8,905 bases of DNA from an uncultured Eubacteriales bacterium (lineage in GTDB: Bacteria; Bacillota; Clostridia; Christensenellales; Aristaeellaceae). Positions 1 through 6,132 of this stretch are shown in pieces. A program made the position numbers and the translations under genes. Position 1 is the stretch's first letter, and the number at the start of each line of letters is the position of its first letter. The notes beneath the pieces are model-generated. The model was given only the letters and a program-made list of their open reading frames with translations, had not been told where the DNA came from and did not search any database. The stretch covers positions 1 to 8,905 of the forward strand of contig USCR01000101.1 in assembly GCA_900553295.1 (NCBI GenBank), in the 5' to 3' direction.

Positions 1-17
1 CCTGCAACTTGCGGGTT

Positions 18-2075
18 TCAGTGTGCCTCCGCGGCACGGTCATAGGCCAGCTGATAGAGGGCCTCCTGGGCGTTTACCGGCTCTCCCCCGGCAGTGACCC
101 GGGGATAGGAGCCATCGCTTTGCAGCTCCCGGGCCTGGGTATTGTCCCGGAGCAGCAGATCAAAGAGCTCATTGAGCTGCCGGCGCAGGTCGGGGTCTAC
201 CACGGGGGCAGCCACCTCCACCCGGCGCAGGGTGTTTCGGGTCATCAGGTCGGCGGAGGCAATGTAGAGCTTCTGCCGCTCCCCATGGCCAAACATGTAG
301 ATGCGGGAATGCTCCAGGAAGCGCCCCACAATGCTGATAATGCGGATGTTCTCCGTCATCCCCGGCACCCCCGGCAGCAGGCAGCAGATGCCCCGTACCA
401 CCATGTCGATCTTCACCCCCGCCCGGGAAGCGGCAATGAGCCGGTCAATGATGCGCTTGTCCGTGAGGGAATTGATCTTGATGCCGATGTAGGCGTCCTC
501 CCCCGCCTGCGCCCGGGCAATCTCCCCATCGATCATGTCCAGCACGCGGTTTTGCAGGCAGTGGGGAGCCACCAGCAGCTCGCCGCTCTCCTGAACGGTC
601 TCTCCCTTGGCCAGGGCCTGGAAAATAGCCGAAGCCTCCAGGCCAATCTCCGCCCGGTGGGTCATCATGGACAGATCCGTATAAAGGCGGGCGGTTTTTT
701 CATTATAGTTTCCTGTGCCAATCTGGGTGAAGTATTCCACTTGCTCCCCGTCCATGCGGGTAATCAGGCACAGCTTGGAATGCACCTTGTAGCCGTTCAG
801 GCCATAGATCACGTTGCAGCCCGCGCGCTCCAGCCGGCGGGACCACTCGATATTGTTCTCCTCGTCAAAGCGGGCCTTGAGCTCCACCAGCACCAGCACA
901 TCCTTGCCGTTTTCCGCCGCCTCGATCAGGGCGGCCACCACTTCGCTCTGCTTGGCCACCCGGTACAGGGTCATCTTGATGGAAACCACCTTGTCGTCCG
1001 CGGCCGCTTCCCGCAGCATGGACAGGAAGGGCTTCATGCTGTCAAAGGGGTAGGCCAGGAGCTTGTCCTTTTGCCGGATCTGCGGCAGGATGGGCTCCCC
1101 GGAAACAAACTGCGGGGAGCGCTGTGGGAAGCGCTTGGGATAAAACAGTTCCGTGCGCTGGCGCAGCACGTCCTGGATCTGAAACAGAAAGCTCAGGTCC
1201 AGGGGGGCGGTGTAGCGGAACACCGCGTCCCGGCTGACATCCATATACTTGCACAGTTCCTCCACCATGTCCCCGCCCAGGGCCCGGGACATCTCCAGGC
1301 GGATGGGCGCCAGGCGCCGGCGGCGCTTGATAAGGTCCGCCATAAACTCCCGGTAGTCCAGGTCATCGTCATAGAGGGCGTCGGCGTCAATGTCCGCGTT
1401 CCGCGTGGCGCGGATCAGGGACTTTTCCCGAACCGTATAGCCCTTGAACGCCTTGGGGATGAAGTGCAGGATCAGTTCCTCGGAGAGCATGTAGGTTTTG
1501 GCCTCGCCCTGGGAAACCTGGATCAGCCGGGGAAACACGCCCGCGCCGCAGGAGATCAGCCCCAGCTTGCGCTTGCCATTCTTCCTTTCCAGGGATACGG
1601 CGGCAAAAATCTCCTTGTTGCGCATGAAGGGAAAGGGCTGGCGCTTGTCCACAATCACCGGCGAGAGCAGGGGCGCGATGTGCGAATCGAAGTACCGCTC
1701 CAGGTGCGCGCTTTCTTCCTGGGTGATTTTGCGGAAGTTCACCAGGCGCACGCCTTCGCCCTCCAGGCGGTCCATCAGCTGCTGATAGACCTCATCCTTG
1801 CGGCGGTTCAGCTCCCGGGCCTGGGTGAAGATGGCCTCCAGTTGCTGGGCGGGGGTCATGTGGGTCTTGTTTTCCCGATAGGTTTCGTCCACGGACATCT
1901 GGTCAATGAGCGACCCCACCCGCACCATGAAGAATTCATCCAGATTGCTCTGGAAAATCGAAACGAAGCTCAGCCGTTCGCAAAGCGGAACGTCCTCCCG
2001 TTCCGCTTCCTCCAGCACGCGCTCGTTAAATTTTAACCAGGAAAGCTCCCGATTGCGGTAGACCGTGTTTTCCAC
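18..2075 (-). CDS. ppk1: Polyphosphate kinase 1 (Ppk1)
   Basis: Ppk1 reversibly transfers the gamma-phosphate of ATP onto inorganic polyphosphate in the cytoplasm, storing phosphate and energy. The 685-residue product matches the usual family length (E. coli about 688) and runs colinearly through the four family domains: N domain (about 1-105, opening NRELSWLKFNERVLEEA), head domain (about 106-320), C1 (about 321-500) and C2 (about 505-685). The autophosphorylated histidine is His432 in KVHSKLCL. The second conserved histidine is His589 in FLEHSRIYMF. The metal/phosphate arginines appear as Arg372 (TLYRVA) and Arg402 (KARFDE), and the C2 signature RGICCLLPG is at 561-569. The start is GTG at 2075: GAGGAT (2084-2089) sits 8 nt upstream, and the nearby ATG in that purine stretch is out of frame. 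The gene is divergent from the peptidase gene. No clear promoter or Pho box was found, and its downstream neighbour lies outside the window. Confidence 0.97.
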   Translation of the reverse strand: MENTVYRNRELSWLKFNERVLEEAEREDVPLCERLSFVSIFQSNLDEFFMVRVGSLIDQMSVDETYRENKTHMTPAQQLEAIFTQARELNRRKDEVYQQLMDRLEGEGVRLVNFRKITQEESAHLERYFDSHIAPLLSPVIVDKRQPFPFMRNKEIFAAVSLERKNGKRKLGLISCGAGVFPRLIQVSQGEAKTYMLSEELILHFIPKAFKGYTVREKSLIRATRNADIDADALYDDDLDYREFMADLIKRRRRLAPIRLEMSRALGGDMVEELCKYMDVSRDAVFRYTAPLDLSFLFQIQDVLRQRTELFYPKRFPQRSPQFVSGEPILPQIRQKDKLLAYPFDSMKPFLSMLREAAADDKVVSIKMTLYRVAKQSEVVAALIEAAENGKDVLVLVELKARFDEENNIEWSRRLERAGCNVIYGLNGYKVHSKLCLITRMDGEQVEYFTQIGTGNYNEKTARLYTDLSMMTHRAEIGLEASAIFQALAKGETVQESGELLVAPHCLQNRVLDMIDGEIARAQAGEDAYIGIKINSLTDKRIIDRLIAASRAGVKIDMVVRGICCLLPGVPGMTENIRIISIVGRFLEHSRIYMFGHGERQKLYIASADLMTRNTLRRVEVAAPVVDPDLRRQLNELFDLLLRDNTQARELQSDGSYPRVTAGGEPVNAQEALYQLAYDRAAEAH

Positions 2076-2256
2076 AGAAGATCATCCTCGCTTCTCCGCC
2101 AGGCGGTGGATGGGCCAGGCGGCATCCTGCATTTTGCTGTTATTCATTCGCCACGGATTGGCATTTCCCTTCCAGGGCCTTTGCCCACAAAGGGGAACAC
2201 CCTGTAAATTTTCGATCATTTTTTCCTGCCGGACGCAGCGCTTCCGGGCGAAGCTG

Positions 2257-2265
2257 TGCTATAAT
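2257..2265 (+). promoter_or_regulatory. Extended -10 promoter for the M28 peptidase/rpiB group
   Basis: TGCTATAAT is a perfect extended -10 element (TGn followed by TATAAT at 2260-2265). No good -35 hexamer lies 16-18 bp upstream, which is tolerated by extended -10 promoters. Transcription would begin near 2271-2273. That leaves a leader of about 30 nt before the ATG at 2303 and places the earlier in-frame ATG (2267) upstream of the message. Confidence 0.7.
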
Positions 2266-2302
2266 CATGGCAACCATAACTTATGAAGGAGGGCATAGGG
2301 AT

Positions 2303-3574
2303 ATGCATGTATCGGCGCATCGGGCATTCGGGCTTTTGCGGGAGCTGGGATATGAGCGGGTGAGCGGCTCCGCGCAGGAGCGGGCAGTGGCCCAGCGGCT
2401 GCTGGAGGAAGTCCAGGGGGCGGGCGTAGCGGCGCACCTGGAGGAATTTTCCGTGCCCTGCGGGCGCGTGAAGCACGCCCGGCTGAAGGTCACCGAACCC
2501 TACGAAAAGGAGTATGAAGTCACCGGCTACCAGCGTGCCCGCTCCACCCCGGCAGAAGGGCTGGACGGAGCATTCTACTACGCGGAAAATGTGTTGCCCG
2601 CGCACCTGCTGCAGGCCGCTGGCAAAATCGTATTGATCAACGGCCGGTTGCGCCGCAAGGATTATGAGGCCCTGCAAAAGGCAGGGGTAGCGGCCATCCT
2701 GACCTTTTCCGGCAGCACCCTGGACCGCCGCAGCGAAACGGACTGCGACATCCGCAAGCTGCGGGAAACCCTCACCGAGCCCTTCGGGGACGCGGTGGCC
2801 CTGAACCTGCGGGCGGCAGACGCGGCGGAAATGGTGCGCCGGGGCGCGAAAACGCTGCACCTGGAGCTGGAGGGCGAAAGCTATGACGGCGTGAGCCAGA
2901 ACGTTTGCGCAGAGATTCCTGGCACGGACCGGCCCCAGGAGATCATCTCCTTCGGCGCGCATTACGACAGCGTGTATTTTTCCTCCGGCGTGTACGATAA
3001 CCTGTCCGGCAGCGTTATCCTCCTGGAGCTGCTGCGATACTTCGCCGCGCATCCGCCCCGCCGGACGCTGAAGTTCAACTGGTTCGGCTCGGAGGAACAG
3101 GGCCTGCTGGGCAGCAAGGCCTGGACCGCCGCCCATGCGGATGAGCTGGACAAGCATCTGCTGATGATTAACCTGGACGTGGCAGGCGCCACCCTGGGCC
3201 AAAACAGCGCGCCGGTGCTGGCCACTCCCGCCGCCACCGCCTACGTGGATGGCCTGATGCGGGAGATGGGCACGGCCTGCCTGGTCAAGTCCGACATATA
3301 CTCCAGCGACTGCATCCCCTTCGCGGATCACGGCGTACCGGCGGTGAACCTGTGCCGCTTCGGCGCGCCGGGGGCCAACTATATTCATGACCGCCGGGAC
3401 AGCCTGAAAAGCGGCTACCTGGACGAGCACGCCCTGGACATCACCCTGCAACAGGCGCTGTTCCTGGCCTGCCGGGTGGTGAACGCGGAGGTATTCCCCA
3501 TTGCCCGGGAGATCAGTGACGAGATCCGGCAGAAGGTGGATGAATATCTCTTCCGCAAGGAGCCCAAGGATTGA
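2303..3574 (+). CDS. M28-family zinc metallopeptidase with PA-domain insert
   Basis: This is a putative two-zinc aminopeptidase of family M28 (423 residues). A PA-like segment lies at about residues 90-190 (GKIVLINGRLRRKDYEALQKAG region) and is followed by the peptidase core. Predicted metal ligands and catalytic residues in order are His220 and Asp222 (GAHYDS), bridging Asp232 (YDNLSGS), the Glu264-Glu265 pair (GSEEQGLLGS; general base then ligand), Asp292 (NLDVAG) and His362 (IHDRRDS). All expected positions are filled, so it should be active. An in-frame ATG at 2267 lies 1 base past the -10 element and is not used. The ATG at 2303 has AAGGAGGG (2286-2293) 9 nt upstream. There is no signal peptide or membrane segment, so a cytosolic peptidase is inferred, although PA-bearing relatives are often exported. 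It is first of a rightward group; substrate specificity (aminopeptidase or cyclase-like) cannot be read. Confidence 0.88.
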   Translation: MHVSAHRAFGLLRELGYERVSGSAQERAVAQRLLEEVQGAGVAAHLEEFSVPCGRVKHARLKVTEPYEKEYEVTGYQRARSTPAEGLDGAFYYAENVLPAHLLQAAGKIVLINGRLRRKDYEALQKAGVAAILTFSGSTLDRRSETDCDIRKLRETLTEPFGDAVALNLRAADAAEMVRRGAKTLHLELEGESYDGVSQNVCAEIPGTDRPQEIISFGAHYDSVYFSSGVYDNLSGSVILLELLRYFAAHPPRRTLKFNWFGSEEQGLLGSKAWTAAHADELDKHLLMINLDVAGATLGQNSAPVLATPAATAYVDGLMREMGTACLVKSDIYSSDCIPFADHGVPAVNLCRFGAPGANYIHDRRDSLKSGYLDEHALDITLQQALFLACRVVNAEVFPIAREISDEIRQKVDEYLFRKEPKD

Positions 3575-3584
3575 GCCCCCTGCG

Positions 3585-3613
3585 CCGGTGAAGGCGGCGT
3601 CGCCTTTCCCCGG
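3585..3613 (+). repeat. Imperfect hairpin in the peptidase-holin gap
   Basis: AAGGCG (3591-3596) and CGCCTT (3601-3606) form a perfect 6-bp stem around GCGT. A further CCGG/CCGG pairing (3585-3588 with 3609-3613) adds to it through a mismatch and a bulge. It begins 11 nt after the peptidase stop codon. No T run follows, so it is not a standard intrinsic terminator; it may protect the 3' end or have no function. The rest of the 156-bp gap (3575-3730) holds only a TATAAA (3642-3647) lacking a suitable -35 and the ribosome binding site of the next gene. Confidence 0.35.
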
Positions 3614-3730
3614 TGGAAGGAATTGCCCCGCGGGCGCAGAATATAAACGGTTGGAGTTTTGAAGCGGCGGGCCACAGCCCGTAGGCCGCGCCTTGCCTGG
3701 GTGCGGACACGGAAACCCAAGGAGGACGGC

Positions 3731-4078
3731 ATGGGAAAGATTATCGCGGAAATGGCGGCCACCATTGCGGTGGTACCCCTTTGCGCCACCTATCTGCCGG
3801 GCATCCACTGCGCCAATGTGGAGTTCGGGGTGGTAACCGGCCTGGCGCTGGCGATACTGTACCTGCTGCTGCGGCCCATCGCCCGGGCGCTCACGGGGCT
3901 CATCGGGTGCCTGACCTTTGGGCTGACAAACATACTGGTGGATGCGGGGCTGGTGCTGCTGTGCGCCAACGTCATGAAAGAGGGATTCCGCGTGGACTCC
4001 TTCTGGTGGGCGCTGGCCCTGGCCCTGGCCATCAACGCGGCCCGGGCGGTCCTGGGCGGTCTATTCAAAAAGAAGTAA
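3731..4078 (+). CDS. Small four-helix membrane protein, phage holin superfamily IV / YvlD-like
   Basis: The 115-residue protein is almost entirely hydrophobic, with four predicted membrane segments at about residues 4-24, 32-47, 51-79 and 91-112, and a basic LFKKK tail. The pattern LLRPIARALTGLIGCLTFGL followed by a short loop and FRVDSFWWALALALAINAAR resembles the Pfam 'Mycobacterial 4 TMS phage holin, superfamily IV' / B. subtilis YvlD group. Despite that name, these are ordinary chromosomal membrane proteins of unknown function in Bacillota, and no phage genes lie nearby. The start is ATG 3731, with AAGGAGG (3719-3725) 5 nt upstream. A TTG at 3659 would add 24 polar residues unlike the family and has no convincing ribosome binding site. 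rpiB follows after 20 bp, so the two are probably co-transcribed. Confidence 0.85.
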   Translation: MGKIIAEMAATIAVVPLCATYLPGIHCANVEFGVVTGLALAILYLLLRPIARALTGLIGCLTFGLTNILVDAGLVLLCANVMKEGFRVDSFWWALALALAINAARAVLGGLFKKK

Positions 4079-4098
4079 ACGCGGGAGGAAAAAACGGC

Positions 4099-4545
4099 AT
4101 GATTGCGCTGGCATGCGACCATACGGGCATTGAACTGAAACAGGAAATCAAAAAGCTGCTGGATGAAATGGGTCTGACCTACAAGGACTTTGGTACCAAC
4201 GAGCCGGTGAGCTGCGACTACCCCATTTACGGCTACCGGGCAGCCAAGGCCGTGGCCCAGGGCGAGTGCGACCGGGGCATCCTGATCTGCGGCACGGGCA
4301 TCGGCATCGGCATTGCCGCCAGCAAGGTGAAAGGCATCCGCGTGTGCACCTGCTCGGACGTATACTCGGCGGAGCTGAGCAAGCGTCACAACAACAGCAA
4401 TATCCTGACCATGGGCGCCCGGGTGGTGGGCGTAGACCTGGCCAAGATGATCGCCACCCACTGGCTTACCGCCGAGTTTGAGGGTGGAAGGCACCAGCGC
4501 CGGGTGGACGAAATCACCGCCATCGAAAACGGCGAGGAGCTGTAA
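4099..4545 (+). CDS. rpiB: Ribose-5-phosphate isomerase B (RpiB/LacAB family)
   Basis: RpiB interconverts ribulose 5-phosphate and ribose 5-phosphate in the non-oxidative pentose phosphate pathway; some members also act on allose 6-phosphate. The 148 residues match the family over their whole length. They contain Asp7-His8 (ACDHTG), the catalytic-base Cys64 within LICGTGIGIGIAASK, and His97 (SKRHNNSN, the ring-opening histidine of the E. coli enzyme). They also contain GARVVG at 106-111 and the C-terminal FEGGRHQRRVDEITAIE. Cys64 places it with the E. coli-type enzymes and not the Glu-based mycobacterial type. The start ATG 4099 has GGAGG (4084-4088) 10 nt upstream; the open frame continues upstream only by overlapping the membrane-protein gene. 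It is last in its group and is followed at once by a strong terminator. Confidence 0.97.
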   Translation: MIALACDHTGIELKQEIKKLLDEMGLTYKDFGTNEPVSCDYPIYGYRAAKAVAQGECDRGILICGTGIGIGIAASKVKGIRVCTCSDVYSAELSKRHNNSNILTMGARVVGVDLAKMIATHWLTAEFEGGRHQRRVDEITAIENGEEL

Positions 4546-4560
4546 ATAAAGAAACGGCGA

Positions 4561-4616
4561 AGCGGGTTCTCTCACGCTGCAAGGCATGGCAAGCGTGAAG
4601 AGATCCCGCTTTTTTT
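4561..4616 (+). terminator. Intrinsic terminator after rpiB
   Basis: A long stem pairs 4561-4578 (AGCGGGTTCTCTCACGCT) with 4592-4610 (AGCGTGAAGAGATCCCGCT), broken by one mismatch and one bulged base. A 13-nt loop separates the arms and a seven-T tract (4610-4616) follows. It starts 15 nt after the rpiB stop codon and insulates the GH105 promoter that follows. Confidence 0.95.
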
Positions 4617-4662
4617 CACAAAAACATGCTTTTCCGCGGAGTACCTGGTCGTTTTTGGGGAA

Positions 4663-4691
4663 TGGACAGCCGGGCTGCAAAAAGGTATAAT
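4663..4691 (+). promoter_or_regulatory. Sigma-A promoter for GH105, with palindrome in the spacer
   Basis: TGGACA (4663-4668) and TATAAT (4686-4691) are separated by exactly 17 bp, giving a near-consensus vegetative promoter. Transcription should start near 4698, leaving a leader of about 125 nt before the ATG. The spacer overlaps an 11-bp inverted repeat CAGCCGGGCTG (4667-4677), which could be a repressor operator. No other gene-sized element lies in the 276-bp gap apart from the terminator and the leader repeats. Confidence 0.85.
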
Positions 4692-4750
4692 GGAAACAGA
4701 AATTGTCGCAGCTGGAACAGCGTTGCGCACATCATGAAAAATCCTGTGAA

Positions 4751-4785
4751 AATCCGCCCTGAATCCGCCCCCGCACGCAGGCGGA
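4751..4785 (+). repeat. Tandem and inverted repeats in the GH105 leader
   Basis: AATCCGCCC occurs twice, at 4751-4759 and 4762-4770, one DNA helical turn (11 bp) apart. The second copy's TCCGCC (4764-4769) can pair with GGCGGA (4780-4785) across a 10-nt loop, and the first copy could pair with the same arm instead. The elements lie about 17-50 nt upstream of the ribosome binding site. They may be an operator for a DNA-binding regulator or a small RNA switch; this is inference from pattern only. Confidence 0.4.
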
Positions 4786-4821
4786 CCATGACAAATCATA
4801 CAAAGGAGGTAAGGATATACC

Positions 4822-5871
4822 ATGGCTACCATACAATTTGACCGGGAGGAAGTGCTCCAAGCCATCGATGCGGTGGCACGTCAAACCATGAACATGGATA
4901 TGCCCTGGGACTGGCCCTGTGGCGTGGCCTATTACGGCCTGTGCGAGGCAGCCCGGGCCACTGGCCGGGAGGAATACCTGCAGCTGATGAAAGAGCGGGT
5001 GGATGAATATATCGAGCTGGGCCTGCCGGGCTGGACCGTGAACACCTGCGCCATGGGGCATGCCATGCTCACCCTGCACCAGTGGACCGGAGACCAGCGC
5101 TATAAGGCCATTGCGGAGCAGAAGATCGACTACCTGCGCAATCAGGCTCCGCGCTTTGGGGATCATGTGCTGCAGCATACCGTATCCGCCAAGAACGATT
5201 TTCCCGAGCAGTGCTGGGCGGATACGCTGATGATGGCGGCATATTTCATGCTGCGGGCAGGCGTGGCCTGGAACGATCCCGCGCTGGTGGACGACGCCCT
5301 GAACCAGTACTACTGGCATATCGCATATCTGCAGGATAAAAAGACCGGCCTGTGGTACCACGGGTACAACAACATCACCAGGGACCACATGTCCGGCTTC
5401 TACTGGGGCCGTGCCAATGCCTGGGCCGCCTTTACCATGAGCAAGGTAAACCGTACCCTGCCCGAGTGCTACCTGTACCCCAGATACATGGACGTGGCGG
5501 GGTCCCTTACCGAGCAGCTGGCAGCCCTGAAGCGGTTACAGACGGAAAACGGCCTGTGGCGCACGCTCCTGGACGACCCGGAGAGCTATGAGGAGGTTTC
5601 CGCCTCCTGCGGCATCGCCGCAGCCATGACCATCCAGGGCAATCCCCTGTACATCAAGTATGTAAGCAAGTCCGTGCGGGGCGTAATGGACAACATTACA
5701 CCCGAGGGCCGGGTGCTGAACGTCAGCGGCGGCACCGCCGTGATGAAGGACCGGGAGGGGTACCGGAACATCTCCCGGGCCTGGACCCAGGGCTGGGGAC
5801 AGGGACTGGCCCTGGCTTTCCTGGCCGCTGTGCTGGAGCAAGGCAAGGAACCCGTGGACGGTGCGCTGTAA
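4822..5871 (+). CDS. GH105 unsaturated uronyl (rhamnogalacturonyl-type) hydrolase
   Basis: GH105/GH88 enzymes hydrolyse the 4,5-unsaturated uronic acid left at the non-reducing end of oligosaccharides made by polysaccharide lyases (pectic rhamnogalacturonan, ulvan or similar). The 349-residue protein has the repeating helix pattern of an (alpha/alpha)6 barrel. Recognisable elements are MPWDWPCGVAYYGLCEA (27-43), TVNTCAMGHAMLTLHQWTGDQRY (72-94), QCWADTLMMAAYF (130-142) with the predicted general acid Asp134 (equivalent to YteR Asp143), SGFYWGRANAW, and the C-terminal AWTQGWGQGLALAF. There is no signal peptide, so it should act in the cytoplasm on imported oligosaccharides. Start ATG 4822 follows AAAGGAGGT (4802-4810) by 11 nt. 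A position often Asp in the family appears to be Asn74. No terminator separates it from the leader of the next gene, so co-transcription is likely. The exact substrate is not readable. Confidence 0.9.
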   Translation: MATIQFDREEVLQAIDAVARQTMNMDMPWDWPCGVAYYGLCEAARATGREEYLQLMKERVDEYIELGLPGWTVNTCAMGHAMLTLHQWTGDQRYKAIAEQKIDYLRNQAPRFGDHVLQHTVSAKNDFPEQCWADTLMMAAYFMLRAGVAWNDPALVDDALNQYYWHIAYLQDKKTGLWYHGYNNITRDHMSGFYWGRANAWAAFTMSKVNRTLPECYLYPRYMDVAGSLTEQLAALKRLQTENGLWRTLLDDPESYEEVSASCGIAAAMTIQGNPLYIKYVSKSVRGVMDNITPEGRVLNVSGGTAVMKDREGYRNISRAWTQGWGQGLALAFLAAVLEQGKEPVDGAL

Positions 5872-5921
5872 CCCGTCGGAAAAGAAACGCTTGTGGAATT
5901 CTCGTCCAGGAAAGGCTTTCT

Positions 5922-6056
5922 TTGATCCTGTGGAGGATCAGCGCGGGAAATCAGCCCGTCGCCGTAAAGGCACCCGGGAACCCTGGCGCCGTAACGGTAG
6001 CGACCAATCCGGCCGAAGAAACGGCGCATGCTCGCCCTGTAACAGAAAACCGGCTC
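5922..6056 (+). promoter_or_regulatory. Structured leader RNA candidate upstream of the kinase gene
   Basis: The 261-bp interval between the GH105 stop and the kinase start is GC-rich and unusually full of inverted repeats. A perfect 7-bp hairpin TGATCCT/AGGATCA (5923-5929 with 5934-5940, loop GTGG) is followed by GCGCGGG (5941-5947) pairing with CCCG-T-CGC (5955-5962). Then GCGCCGT (5986-5992) pairs perfectly with ACGGCGC (6021-6027), enclosing a small GGT/ACC hairpin (5996-6005). An alternative GGCG/CGCC hairpin (6023-6026 with 6033-6036) competes with that last stem. An intrinsic-terminator-like element follows directly. I compared it from memory with cobalamin, TPP, FMN, SAM, lysine, glycine, c-di-GMP, c-di-AMP, ZTP, guanidine and fluoride riboswitches and found no match. 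A regulatory RNA is inferred from architecture, not homology. No promoter is evident inside the interval. Confidence 0.45.
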
Positions 6057-6097
6057 CGCCATGGAGGAAAGCCCCGCCGCCATGGCGTATTTTTCTC
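6057..6097 (+). terminator. Intrinsic terminator/attenuator in the kinase leader
   Basis: CGCCATGG (6057-6064) pairs perfectly with CCATGGCG (6080-6087), giving an 8-bp, GC-rich stem with a 15-nt loop. TATTTTTCTC (6088-6097) follows, with five consecutive T. It lies between the GH105 stop codon and the kinase ribosome binding site, about 35 nt before the kinase start. It could therefore end GH105 transcripts, or act as the regulated terminator of the structured leader. The short T run makes it weaker than the terminator after rpiB. Confidence 0.55.
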
Positions 6098-6132
6098 AAG
6101 TGAATCACACGCGGAAAGGAAGCGGATATACC

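Noticed and set aside
9..2036. A 675-codon open frame on the plus strand opposite ppk1
   Set aside because: It is the antisense of a gene with unmistakable Ppk1 motifs. Its product is low in recognisable structure, rich in His, Gln, Leu and Gly, and has no ribosome binding site. GC-rich codons rarely form stops in this antisense phase.
3623..3647. TTGCCC and TATAAA as a promoter for the holin-like gene
   Set aside because: The spacing between the hexamers is 14 bp, too short for a sigma-A promoter, and the surroundings give no support.
2216..3808. A 530-codon minus-strand open frame across the M28 peptidase gene
   Set aside because: It covers the peptidase and both flanking intergenic regions, shows no domain, and has the same antisense composition artefact.
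3731..4078. Reading the phage-holin-family gene as a prophage remnant
   Set aside because: No lysis, structural or integrase genes are nearby, and this superfamily is a common chromosomal membrane protein.
3781..4098. Upstream in-frame extension of rpiB overlapping the membrane-protein gene
   Set aside because: The extension encodes Gly/Ala/His-rich sequence unrelated to RpiB, while ATG 4099 has a good ribosome binding site and matches the family start.
5941..6027. Possible c-di-GMP (GEMM-I) or cobalamin riboswitch, because of CGGTAGCG and GGGAA-like pieces
   Set aside because: The conserved cores (for example GGGACGCAAAGCC for GEMM, or the B12 box GCCAGGAGACCUGCC) are absent and the order of elements does not fit.
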